Of a stretch of DNA of 64,000 nucleotides, positions 57,628-64,000 are shown one piece after another. Each line of letters starts with the position of its first letter. Positions within the stretch are counted from its first letter, which is position 1. Origin of the DNA: Oscillospiraceae bacterium (GTDB taxonomy: Bacteria > Bacillota > Clostridia > Oscillospirales > Oscillospiraceae); the NCBI GenBank assembly GCA_017395935.1, contig JAFQNL010000034.1, forward strand, positions 22,058-86,057, given 5' to 3'. The position numbers and the translations under genes are program-made. The notes beneath the pieces are model-generated. The model was given only the letters and a program-made list of their open reading frames with translations. It had not been told where the DNA came from and did no database searches.

Positions 57628-57641
57628 TTCGACGCCTCCTC

Positions 57642-57670
57642 TTGTGACAGGAATAGAAAAATGATATAAT
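57642..57670 (+). promoter_or_regulatory. Promoter of the yqeG operon
   Basis: -35 TTGTGA (57642-57647) and consensus -10 TATAAT (57665-57670) with 17 bases between, about 72 bases before the yqeG ATG. Confidence 0.75.
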
Positions 57671-57742
57671 AAAAAATTGAGAGCTGATGCAAAAGCATCG
57701 GCAGGACAGAAGATTTTATGCCCGACAGTGGGAGGAAATGCC

Positions 57743-58249
57743 ATGGCACTGCCGCAGGTACCGGACTATATCGTCTCCAGCGTCTTTGACTTAACCCCGG
57801 AAAAGCTGACAAGGATGGGAAAAACCCTTGTACTGGCGGATCTGGACAATACTTTGGCCCGATACGGAGAAAAGACAGCCTCAGCAGCGCTGCTGAACTG
57901 GAAAGAGGAGTTGGAGCAGGCCGGGATTCAGATCTATATCGTATCCAACAGCCGAAAGCCTACCCGGGCAAAACGGTTTTCCGAGAGTTTTGGCGTGAGC
58001 TTTGTGGGCCATTCCGGGAAGCCGGGCACCAAAGGTTTTCTTCGGGCGCTGAAGGAGACGGGGAAAAACCGACAGCAGGCGCTTATGGTTGGAGACCAGA
58101 TCTTTACTGATATCTGGGGCGCGCACAACGCTGGCGTTCTGGCTGTGCTGACCCAGCCCATAGCGCTGGATAACCTCTTTCGCCGCCTGCGTTATTTGGT
58201 GGAGACTCCCTTCCGGGCGCTTTGCCCCCATAAGGAGGGGTTGGAATGA
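57743..58249 (+). CDS. YqeG family HAD phosphatase
   Basis: A 168-residue HAD superfamily (IIIA) phosphatase. Motif I is LADLDNTLARYG (about residues 33-44), motif II IVSNSRK (about 70-76), the motif III Lys is in GKPGTKGFLRAL, and motif IV is MVGDQIFTDIWGA (about 117-129). There is no large cap domain, as expected for YqeG. In Bacillus yqeG starts the yqeG-yqeH-aroE-yhbY-nadD cluster; here it is 4 kb from yhbY. The ATG at 57743 follows GGGAGGAAATGCC. It overlaps the next gene by four bases (ATGA). Confidence 0.92.
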   Translation: MALPQVPDYIVSSVFDLTPEKLTRMGKTLVLADLDNTLARYGEKTASAALLNWKEELEQAGIQIYIVSNSRKPTRAKRFSESFGVSFVGHSGKPGTKGFLRALKETGKNRQQALMVGDQIFTDIWGAHNAGVLAVLTQPIALDNLFRRLRYLVETPFRALCPHKEGLE

Positions 58250-59115
58250 GCGTAAAGTTTGGCGTAGCCGGTAATTCTGATACCTTTACCCGGACTGTGA
58301 GTAAGTCCAGTGTGGATGCCCCTGGATGGCTCCGATCCATTGGGCTGGACTGCTATGAATACCAGTGCGGCAAGGGAGTCCGTGTAGGTCAGGCCACAGC
58401 CCGGGAACTGGGAGAAAAGGCGGCGGAAGCCGGGATCGGACTCAGCCTTCATGCCCCATATTTTATCAGTCTGGCAAACCCGGACCCGGAGATGCTGAAA
58501 AAGACCACAAAATATGTGACAGATTCCTGCATGGCGGCCCAGTGGATTGGCGCCGACCGGGTGGTGATCCATTCCGGGGCGCTTATGAAGCGGAGCCGGG
58601 AAGAGGCGCTGGCCATCGCCAAGGCATCGCTTGGCCATGTGATCAGCGTCTGTGACGCAATGGGTTATGGTCATATCACTCTTTGCCCAGAGACCATGGG
58701 CAAGATCAACCAGTTGGGTGATTTGGACGAGGTGCTGGAGCTATGCGCTCTGGACGAGCGACTGATCCCCTGCGTGGACTTTGGACATCTCTATGCCCGG
58801 ACGCTGGGAAATCTCAACGGGCGGGAGGCCTGTGTGCAGATGCTGGACAAGCTGGAGGACAAGTTGGGCCGTGAGCGGGCCAGCCGGTTCCACAGCCACT
58901 TTTCCAAGATCCAGTTCACTCTTAAAGGGGGCGAGGATAAGCACCTGTGCTTTGACGATCCGGGCTGGGGTCCCGACTTTGAGCCTCTGCTGGAGGAACT
59001 GTACCGGCGGGACTGGAGTCCAACAATCATCTGTGAATCAGGAGGCACGCAGAGTGAGGATGCTCTGACAATGAAATACTACTATAATACCTTAAAGAAA
59101 GAAGGGTCACTATGA
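58246..59115 (+). CDS. Endonuclease IV-like TIM-barrel protein (AP endonuclease family 2 fold)
   Basis: A 289-residue protein with the xylose isomerase-like/Nfo TIM barrel. Metal-site candidates are seen as His in SLHAPYFISLANP (about residues 67-79), DRVVIHSGAL, CPETMGK with Glu (about 147-153), CVDFGHLYA with Asp and His (about 178-186) and HSHFSKIQF. This spacing agrees with endonuclease IV, which cuts at abasic sites in DNA. It is shorter at the C-terminus and less similar than a canonical Nfo, so a different phosphoester or sugar substrate remains possible. It overlaps yqeG and the M24 peptidase gene by four bases each. Confidence 0.82.
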   Translation: MSVKFGVAGNSDTFTRTVSKSSVDAPGWLRSIGLDCYEYQCGKGVRVGQATARELGEKAAEAGIGLSLHAPYFISLANPDPEMLKKTTKYVTDSCMAAQWIGADRVVIHSGALMKRSREEALAIAKASLGHVISVCDAMGYGHITLCPETMGKINQLGDLDEVLELCALDERLIPCVDFGHLYARTLGNLNGREACVQMLDKLEDKLGRERASRFHSHFSKIQFTLKGGEDKHLCFDDPGWGPDFEPLLEELYRRDWSPTIICESGGTQSEDALTMKYYYNTLKKEGSL

Positions 59116-60182
59116 ACCATCTCCATCAGATCCGTCAGCAGCTGAAGAGCTATGACCTTGAAGCTATGCTGATCACCGGTGAGGCCGGTGAATTCTACGC
59201 CGTAGGTTTCCAGGGCGAGGGCGTGGTGCTGGTCACCGAGACCGGCAGCTGGTATTCCACCGACTCCCGCTATATTGAGTCGGCTGAAAAGCAGATCGCC
59301 GACTGCAATATTCTGCTGATCGGCAAAGGAAAGGGACACCTGACACTGGCTGCCGAGGAGATCGCCCGTCAGGGCATCAGCCGGATCGGCATTCAGGAAG
59401 AGGCGATGACCATCGCCGAGCACAAGCGTTGGGTGGAAGTGCTGGGCGAGGATTGCCAGCTTATCCCTTCCGGACAGCTTGTCGCTCAGCTCCGTGCCTC
59501 CAAGGACGAGGAGGAGCTCAAATGTATGCAGGAGGCACAGGCCATCACCGACAAGACCTTTGCCGAGATTCTGAACCATATCCGCCCCGGTGAAACTGAG
59601 CAGGAGATTGCCGCCAAGATCACTTACTACCAGATGAAGTTCGGCGCCAGCAAGAACTCCTTTGATCCCATTGTGGTCTCCGGTGCCAACGGCAGCCTGC
59701 CCCACGGCATTCCCAGCGCAAAGCCCATTCAGGCCGGCGAGTTCGTGACGATGGACTTCGGCTCCATGGTGGGCGGTTACTGCTCGGATATGACCCGTAC
59801 TGTGGCCGTTGGACAGCCGACTGAGGAGATGGAGCTGGTCTATCATACCGTCCTCGAAGCCCAGCTGACAGGAATCTCCATGGCCAAAGCTGGCGTGATC
59901 GGCGCAGACGTGGATGCCGCTGCCAGAAAAGTGATTGAGCAGGCCGGCTACGGGGAATACTTTGGTCATGGTCTGGGCCACAGCCTGGGCATTGAGATCC
60001 ATGAGAGCCCCAACTTCAGCGCCGGCTGCAAGGAGCCGATCCCCGCCGGAGCTGTGCTGTCGGTGGAGCCGGGTATCTATCTGCCCGGTAAGATGGGTGT
60101 CCGAATCGAGGATGTGGTCTGGCTGGAAGAGGGAGGCTGCAAGGTGCTGACCAAGTCTCCCAAAGAGCTGATCGTTCTGTAA
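59112..60182 (+). CDS. Xaa-Pro peptidase, M24 family
   Basis: A 356-residue metallopeptidase that removes residues next to proline. The N-terminal creatinase-like domain (1-130) is followed by the pita-bread catalytic domain. Metal ligands are visible as MDFGSMVGGYCSDMTRT (two Asp, about residues 216-232), HGLGHSLGIEIHE (His, about 285-297), EPGIYLPG (Glu) and GVRIEDVV (Glu). This matches the PepP/PepQ group of Firmicutes (YqhT-like), often found near efp, which is not here. The ATG at 59112 overlaps the end of the upstream gene. Confidence 0.94.
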   Translation: MNHLHQIRQQLKSYDLEAMLITGEAGEFYAVGFQGEGVVLVTETGSWYSTDSRYIESAEKQIADCNILLIGKGKGHLTLAAEEIARQGISRIGIQEEAMTIAEHKRWVEVLGEDCQLIPSGQLVAQLRASKDEEELKCMQEAQAITDKTFAEILNHIRPGETEQEIAAKITYYQMKFGASKNSFDPIVVSGANGSLPHGIPSAKPIQAGEFVTMDFGSMVGGYCSDMTRTVAVGQPTEEMELVYHTVLEAQLTGISMAKAGVIGADVDAAARKVIEQAGYGEYFGHGLGHSLGIEIHESPNFSAGCKEPIPAGAVLSVEPGIYLPGKMGVRIEDVVWLEEGGCKVLTKSPKELIVL

Positions 60183-60218
60183 AGAAGTCTTGAAAAAGCA
60201 GAAGCGAAACTGACAAAA

Positions 60219-60290
60219 AGCTCCGTCAAATGGATGGGAAAGCCGGGAAAAATCGGCGGGATTTCGTGTGATTTTTTCTTGACGGAGCTT
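60219..60290. repeat. Inverted repeat using the -35 box of the str operon promoter
   Basis: AAGCTCCGTCAA (60219-60230) is the exact complement of TTGACGGAGCTT (60279-60290), 12 bases each, 48 bases apart. The right arm starts with the -35 element TTGACG. Confidence 0.85.
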
Positions 60291-60307
60291 GAGCGAGATG
60301 CTATAAT
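60279..60307 (+). promoter_or_regulatory. Promoter of the str operon (L7Ae-like, rpsL, rpsG, fusA)
   Basis: -35 TTGACG (60279-60284), 17-base spacer ending in TGC, and -10 TATAAT (60302-60307), an extended -10 form, 37 bases before the TTG start at 60345. Confidence 0.88.
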
Positions 60308-60344
60308 TTCAAATTGTGTAGGTCTGCGAATAGGAGGAATCAGC

Positions 60345-60590
60345 TTGATCGGGCGCGAGAAAAAACCTGCTTACGTGGCTGGGATCAAGCAGACCCGTAA
60401 AGCGATCTTGAATCAGTCGGCAGTGCAGGTGCTGCTGGCAGACAACGCAGATCCCGCTCTCACCGAACCGCTCAGCCAGCTGTGTCAGCAGCGGCAGATC
60501 CCCGTCCGTTGGGTCAGTACCATGCAGGTGCTGGGCAGGGCGCTGGGCCTTGCCGTAGGCGCTGCGGCGGCAGCCGAGTTGAGAGACTGA
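60345..60590 (+). CDS. L7Ae/L30e family ribosomal protein-like (YbxF type)
   Basis: An 81-residue kink-turn RNA-binding protein of the L7Ae/L30e family. The conserved AGIKQTRKAILNQSAVQVLLADNADP stretch and late VSTMQVLGRALGLAVGAAAAA match the Bacillus YbxF protein, which binds ribosomal or riboswitch kink-turns. The TTG start at 60345 is chosen because TAGGAGGAATCAGC stands before it and the promoter ends just upstream; an in-frame ATG at 60234 lies upstream of the promoter. It stands before rpsL as in Bacillus, but rpoC, which usually precedes it, is absent. Confidence 0.88.
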   Translation: MIGREKKPAYVAGIKQTRKAILNQSAVQVLLADNADPALTEPLSQLCQQRQIPVRWVSTMQVLGRALGLAVGAAAAAELRD

Positions 60591-60654
60591 ATCGGTTTTA
60601 GCGGCAAAGCCGTTAAAATAAATGTAAAAAGTGAGGAAAGGAGGAAATCAAGTA

Positions 60655-61080
60655 ATGCCTACTTTTAATCAGCTGGTGCGTAAGGGCCGTCAGACTTCTA
60701 TCGAAAAGTCCAAGAGCCCCGCTCTGCAGAAGGGTAAGGACACTCTGAAGGACAAGGAGACCAATCAGCCTTCTCCCCAGAAGCGTGGTGTTTGCACCGC
60801 CGTCCGTACCGCCACCCCCAAGAAGCCTAACTCCGCTCTCCGTAAGATCGCTCGTGTGCGTCTGTCCAACGGCTACGAAGTTACCGCTTATATCCCCGGT
60901 GTCGGCCACAACCTGCAGGAGCACTCCGTGGTTATGATCCGCGGCGGTCGTGTTAAGGACCTTCCCGGTGTTCGTTACCACATCATCCGCGGTACTCTGG
61001 ATACCCAGGGCGTCAACGGTCGTATGCAGGCCCGCTCCAAGTACGGTGCCAAGCGTCCCAAGGCTGCAAAGAAGAAGTAA
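60655..61080 (+). CDS. rpsL: 30S ribosomal protein S12
   Basis: Decoding-centre protein of the small subunit, 141 residues. The N-terminal [20 protein letters not shown] is typical. The streptomycin-related loop [19 protein letters not shown] (about residues 54-72) and [20 protein letters not shown] (about 100-119) are fully conserved. The ATG at 60655 follows AAAGGAGGAAATCAAGTA; an earlier ATG at 60631 lacks support. A long spacer of 198 bases separates it from rpsG. Confidence 0.98.
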   Translation: MPTFNQLVRKGRQTSIEKSKSPALQKGKDTLKDKETNQPSPQKRGVCTAVRTATPKKPNSALRKIARVRLSNGYEVTAYIPGVGHNLQEHSVVMIRGGRVKDLPGVRYHIIRGTLDTQGVNGRMQARSKYGAKRPKAAKKK

Positions 61081-61278
61081 TTCTTTCAGCGAAACATTCT
61101 GATGCACTTTTGCGCATTCTGCGCAAGGCACACTGCCTTGCTCGAAGACGCTTACTATATATTATGGGTAAGATCTTCGGCAGGCACTGGACAGGGAAGA
61201 GCCCTGTCTTACACGGAGACCGCAGGACGAGCGGTTTTCGAGTACCGATGAAATCATATTATGAAGGAGGGAAGTAAA
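61081..61278 (+). other. Long structured spacer between rpsL and rpsG
   Basis: 198 bases without a credible gene. It holds hairpins TGCGCA-TTC-TGCGCA (61111-61125), AAGGCA-CAC-TGCCTT (61125-61139), GACAGGG-AAGAG-CCCTGTC (61190-61208) and ACCGC/GCGGT (61219-61235), the last running into a short TTTT. A promoter-like TTGCTC-16-TATTAT lies at 61138-61165. It could be an S7-type leader, an attenuator or an internal promoter region. Confidence 0.6.
61138..61165 (+). promoter_or_regulatory. Possible internal promoter before rpsG-fusA
   Basis: TTGCTC (61138-61143) and TATTAT (61160-61165) are 16 bases apart. If active, it would give rpsG-fusA transcripts with the last two hairpins of the spacer as leader. 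Spacing and -35 are not ideal. Confidence 0.4.
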
Positions 61279-61749
61279 GTGCCCAGAAGAGGAAATGTAC
61301 CCAAGCGGGAGGTCCTCCCCGATCCTATGTATAACTCCATCCTGGTGACCAAGCTTGTCAATAGCATCATGCTCGACGGCAAGAAGGGCGTTGCTCAGAA
61401 GGTCGTTTACGGCGCTTTTGATATCGTCCAGGAAAAGACTGGTAAGGACGCCCTGGAGGTGTTCCACGCCGCTATGGAAAACATCATGCCCAGCCTGGAA
61501 ATCAAGTCTCGCCGTGTCGGCGGTGCTACCTACCAGGTTCCCATGGAGGTCCGCCCTGCCCGCCGTCAGACCCTGGGTCTGCGCTGGCTGACCAACTATT
61601 CTCGTAACCGCAGCGAGCGCACCATGAAGGAGCGTCTGGCTGGTGAGCTGATGGATGCAGCCAACAACACCGGTAACGCTGTTAAGAAGCGCGAGGATAC
61701 CCACAAGATGGCCGAGGCCAACAAGGCATTCGCCCACTTCCGTTGGTAA
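61279..61749 (+). CDS. rpsG: 30S ribosomal protein S7
   Basis: Nucleates assembly of the 30S head by binding the 3' domain of 16S rRNA; 156 residues. It shows [19 protein letters not shown] (residues 2-20), [40 protein letters not shown] (about 81-100) and the C-terminal [20 protein letters not shown]. The GTG at 61279 follows AAGGAGGGAAGTAAA; an ATG at 61261 overlaps that ribosome site. fusA follows after 39 bases. Confidence 0.97.
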   Translation: MPRRGNVPKREVLPDPMYNSILVTKLVNSIMLDGKKGVAQKVVYGAFDIVQEKTGKDALEVFHAAMENIMPSLEIKSRRVGGATYQVPMEVRPARRQTLGLRWLTNYSRNRSERTMKERLAGELMDAANNTGNAVKKREDTHKMAEANKAFAHFRW

Positions 61750-61788
61750 TCCCAAGTCAACTCACTACTATCATAAGGAGCATAAGAA

Positions 61789-63867
61789 ATGCCTAGAAAA
61801 GTTTCTCTGGAAAAAACTAGAAATATCGGCATCATGGCTCATATCGACGCTGGTAAGACTACCACTACCGAGCGTATCCTGTACTACACCGGCGTGAACC
61901 ACCGACTGGGTGAGACCCACGAGGGTACTGCTACCATGGACTGGATGGTCCAGGAGCAGGAGCGTGGTATCACCATCACTTCCGCAGCAACCACTTGCTT
62001 CTGGAAGGATCACCGTGTCAATATTATTGATACCCCGGGTCACGTCGACTTCACCGTTGAGGTGGAGCGTTCCCTGCGTGTTCTGGACGGTTCTGTTACC
62101 GTCATGTGCGCCAAGGGTGGTGTTGAGCCCCAGTCTGAGACCGTTTGGCGTCAGGCTGATCACTACCGCGTTCCCCGCATGATCTACGTCAATAAGATGG
62201 ACATCATGGGCGCCAACTTCTACCACGTTCTGGACATGATCCATGAGCGTCTGAAGGCTAACGCAGTGCCCATCCAGCTTCCCATTGGCGCTGAAGCCGA
62301 TTTCCGCGGCATCATCGACCTGGTGGAGATGAAGGCTGACGTCTACTATGACGACAAGGGCAACGACATGCGTGTGGAGGAGATCCCCGCCGATATGATG
62401 GACAAGGCCCTCGAATATCGTCAGAAGATGCTTGACTGCGTTGCTGACGTGGACGAGGAGATCATGATGCTGGTGCTGGAAGAAGAAGAGGTTCCGGTTG
62501 AAATGATCAAGGCAGCGATCCGCAAGGCTACCATTGAAAATCTGATGGTCCCTGTGGTCTGCGGTACTTCCTACCGCAACAAGGGCGTTCAGAAGCTGCT
62601 GGATGCCATTGTGGACTATATGCCCGCCCCCACTGATATCCCCCCCATCAAGGGTATCAACCCCGAATCCGGTGAGGAAGAAGAGCGGCCCTCCTCTGAC
62701 GACGAGCCCTTCTCTTCTCTGGCATTCAAGATCATGACCGACCCCTATGTGGGCCGTCTGACCTTCTTCCGTGTCTACTCCGGCTCCATTCCCTCCGGCG
62801 CTGCTGTTCTCAACAGCACCAAGGGCAAGCGTGAGCGAATTGGCCGCATCCTTCAGATGCACGCCAATCACCGCGAGGACATTGATCAGGTCTACGCCGG
62901 CGATATCGCCGCTGCTGTCGGTCTGAAGAATACCACCACCGGTGATACTCTGTGTGACGCGGATCATCCCGTCATTCTGGAGTCCATGGAGTTCCCTGAG
63001 CCCGTTATCCGGGTGGCCATCGAGCCCAAGACCAAGGCTGGTCAGGAGAAGATGACTGTCGCTCTGATTAAGCTGGCTGAGGAAGACCCCACTTTCAAGA
63101 CCTACACTGACGAAGAGACCGGTCAGACCATTATCGCAGGTATGGGCGAGCTCCACCTGCAGATCATCGTTGACCGTCTGCTCCGTGAGTTCCGGGTAGA
63201 AGCCAATGTCGGCGCTCCCCAGGTTGCTTACAAGGAGACCATCAAGAAGGCTGTTGAGCAGGATACCAAGTATGCCCGTCAGTCCGGTGGTAAGGGCCAG
63301 TATGGCCACGTTAAGATCCGCGTGAGCCCCAACGAGTCCGGCAAGGGCTATGAATTCAGCAACGTCGTCGTCGGCGGCGCCATCCCCAAGGAGTATATCC
63401 CTGCTGTTGATGCAGGTATCCAGGGTGCGATGCAGGCTGGCGTTATGGCAGGCTACCCTGTAGTCGATGTCAAGGTAGAGCTGTATGACGGCTCCTTCCA
63501 CGAAGTCGACTCCTCGGAAATGGCATTTAAGATTGCCGGCTCCATGGCCTTCAAGGAGGCTATGCGCAAGGCAAATCCCGTGCTGATGGAGCCTATCATG
63601 AAGGTTGCTGTCACTGTGCCTGACGACTATATGGGCGACGTTATCGGCGACCTGAACAGCCGTCGTGGCCAGATCCAGGGTATGGAGCCCCGCAGCGGCG
63701 CTACCCAGATCGACGCTCTGGTGCCCCTGGCTGAGATGTTCGGCTATGCTACCGACCTGCGTTCCCGTACTCAGGGCCGCGGCCAGTACGCAATGGAGCC
63801 CCATAGCTATGTTGAGATCCCCAAGTCCATCGCTGAAAAGATCGTTGCTGGTCGCGGCAAGGGCTGA
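61789..63867 (+). CDS. fusA: Elongation factor G
   Basis: GTPase that drives translocation on the ribosome, 692 residues. The G domain has [18 protein letters not shown] (P-loop, about residues 14-31), the [14 protein letters not shown] switch region, [16 protein letters not shown] and NKMD. Domains II-V follow, with [14 protein letters not shown] and the conserved loop [15 protein letters not shown] (about 615-629). The ATG at 61789 follows TAAGGAGCATAAGA. It closes the str operon before tuf, which has an additional promoter. Confidence 0.98.
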   Translation: MPRKVSLEKTRNIGIMAHIDAGKTTTTERILYYTGVNHRLGETHEGTATMDWMVQEQERGITITSAATTCFWKDHRVNIIDTPGHVDFTVEVERSLRVLDGSVTVMCAKGGVEPQSETVWRQADHYRVPRMIYVNKMDIMGANFYHVLDMIHERLKANAVPIQLPIGAEADFRGIIDLVEMKADVYYDDKGNDMRVEEIPADMMDKALEYRQKMLDCVADVDEEIMMLVLEEEEVPVEMIKAAIRKATIENLMVPVVCGTSYRNKGVQKLLDAIVDYMPAPTDIPPIKGINPESGEEEERPSSDDEPFSSLAFKIMTDPYVGRLTFFRVYSGSIPSGAAVLNSTKGKRERIGRILQMHANHREDIDQVYAGDIAAAVGLKNTTTGDTLCDADHPVILESMEFPEPVIRVAIEPKTKAGQEKMTVALIKLAEEDPTFKTYTDEETGQTIIAGMGELHLQIIVDRLLREFRVEANVGAPQVAYKETIKKAVEQDTKYARQSGGKGQYGHVKIRVSPNESGKGYEFSNVVVGGAIPKEYIPAVDAGIQGAMQAGVMAGYPVVDVKVELYDGSFHEVDSSEMAFKIAGSMAFKEAMRKANPVLMEPIMKVAVTVPDDYMGDVIGDLNSRRGQIQGMEPRSGATQIDALVPLAEMFGYATDLRSRTQGRGQYAMEPHSYVEIPKSIAEKIVAGRGKG

Positions 63868-63893
63868 ATTTCAACAAAAAATTGAAAAAATTA

Positions 63894-63946
63894 GTTGCAT
63901 TCCCACACACTATGGGGTACAATGACCTCATAGTGTGCTATGCAAC
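63894..63946. repeat. Inverted repeat around the tuf promoter
   Basis: GTTGCAT (63894-63900) and CACACTATG (63906-63914) are mirrored by CATAGTGTG (63929-63937) and ATGCAAC (63940-63946). The 14-base centre contains the -10 TACAAT, and the left arm contains the -35 TTGCAT. Confidence 0.85.
63895..63923 (+). promoter_or_regulatory. Promoter of tuf
   Basis: -35 TTGCAT (63895-63900) and -10 TACAAT (63918-63923) are 17 bases apart. Transcription should start near 63930, inside the right arm of the inverted repeat. Confidence 0.8.
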
Positions 63947-63990
63947 CCACAATTCTAACCGATTTTGTTATTTGAGGAGGAAAATCCATC

Positions 63991-64000
63991 ATGGCAAAGC
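63991..64000 (+). CDS. tuf: Elongation factor Tu, first codons only
   Basis: Only ATG GCA AAG C (Met-Ala-Lys) is inside the window. The assignment rests on the strong ribosome site TGAGGAGGAAAATCCATC, the usual Met-Ala-Lys start of EF-Tu, the separate promoter, and the universal rpsL-rpsG-fusA-tuf order. The rest lies past base 64000. Confidence 0.8.

Noticed and set aside
61102-61251. 49-codon frame inside the rpsL-rpsG spacer, beginning MHFCAFCARH
   Set aside because: No Shine-Dalgarno site, many codons rare in neighbouring genes (ATA, AGG, AGA, TTA), and it runs across hairpins. More likely an untranslated spacer.
61771-63804. Open frame of 677 codons on the minus strand opposite fusA
   Set aside because: Antisense of EF-G, compositionally biased, no start signal.
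1-64000. Mobile elements, CRISPR arrays, tRNA or rRNA genes
   Set aside because: No transposase, integrase or phage gene, no regularly spaced repeats, and no cloverleaf or rRNA segment was recognised in the intergenic regions by eye. tRNAscan and Rfam scans would settle small RNAs.

Overview
The window looks like chromosomal core DNA from a GC-rich anaerobic Clostridia species, most likely of the Oscillospiraceae/Eubacteriales type. Reasons: strong AGGAGG-type ribosome sites with some GTG and TTG starts; TTGACA-17-TATAAT promoters; an L10 leader; an L7Ae-like protein in front of rpsL; a ferredoxin-linked 2-oxoacid oxidoreductase; a class B sortase; and Firmicutes-type sets (dprA-topA-trmFO, yhbY-nadD-yqeK-rsfS, smc-ftsY). 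The assignment rests on gene content and order only. I see no phage, insertion sequence, CRISPR array, tRNA or rRNA.

Layout. 1-7.3 kb: a leftward uptake and catabolic operon (lipoprotein binding protein, two sugar-type ABC permeases, SIS isomerase, YjbQ, nucleoside hydrolase cut by the window edge), divergent from an amidohydrolase/deaminase. 7.3-11.1 kb: glycerol kinase, a Cof-type HAD phosphatase, ruvX and a VanZ-like protein. 11.2-14.9 kb: rpmG-secE-nusG-rplK-rplA, then an L10 leader with rplJ-rplL. 14.9-19.1 kb: a leftward four-subunit 2-oxoacid:ferredoxin oxidoreductase operon with a P-loop ATPase, divergent from a GntR/FCD regulator, with a palindromic operator between them. 19.2-22 kb: a GntR-threonine aldolase-transglutaminase operon. 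22.1-25.8 kb: polysaccharide deacetylase, SGNH hydrolase, and a radical SAM/SPASM protein paired with a membrane protein.

25.9-33.6 kb: a long leftward housekeeping operon (SpoU methyltransferase, dprA, topA, trmFO, plsX, rnc). 33.7-38.0 kb: a cell-surface cluster (lipoprotein, MBOAT O-acyltransferase, DHHW/AlgX-like partner, sortase B). 38.1-41.3 kb: GNAT acetyltransferase and greA-lysS, where LysRS carries an extra C-terminal tRNA-binding domain. 41.4-44.8 kb: FAD oxidoreductase, AEC transporter and RsmJ-type methyltransferase.

44.9-56.4 kb: a long rightward run smc-ftsY-rph-rdgB-small protein-methyltransferase-yhbY-nadD/yqeK fusion-rsfS-leuS. 56.5-60.2 kb: rpsU, an unrecognised leftward gene, and yqeG, an endonuclease IV-like protein and an M24 peptidase. 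60.3-64 kb: the str operon (L7Ae-like, rpsL, rpsG, fusA, and the first codons of tuf). rpoB and rpoC are absent from both places where they usually sit.

The least explained signal is regulatory. Four promoters of translation genes (rpmG, rplJ, L7Ae-rpsL, tuf) lie in or on inverted repeats, and the rpsL-rpsG gap is long and structured. The best candidates for undescribed gene systems are the nucleoside hydrolase/SIS/YjbQ transport operon, the acyltransferase-sortase cluster, and the radical SAM/membrane protein pair. No wholly new system is proven by the sequence alone.
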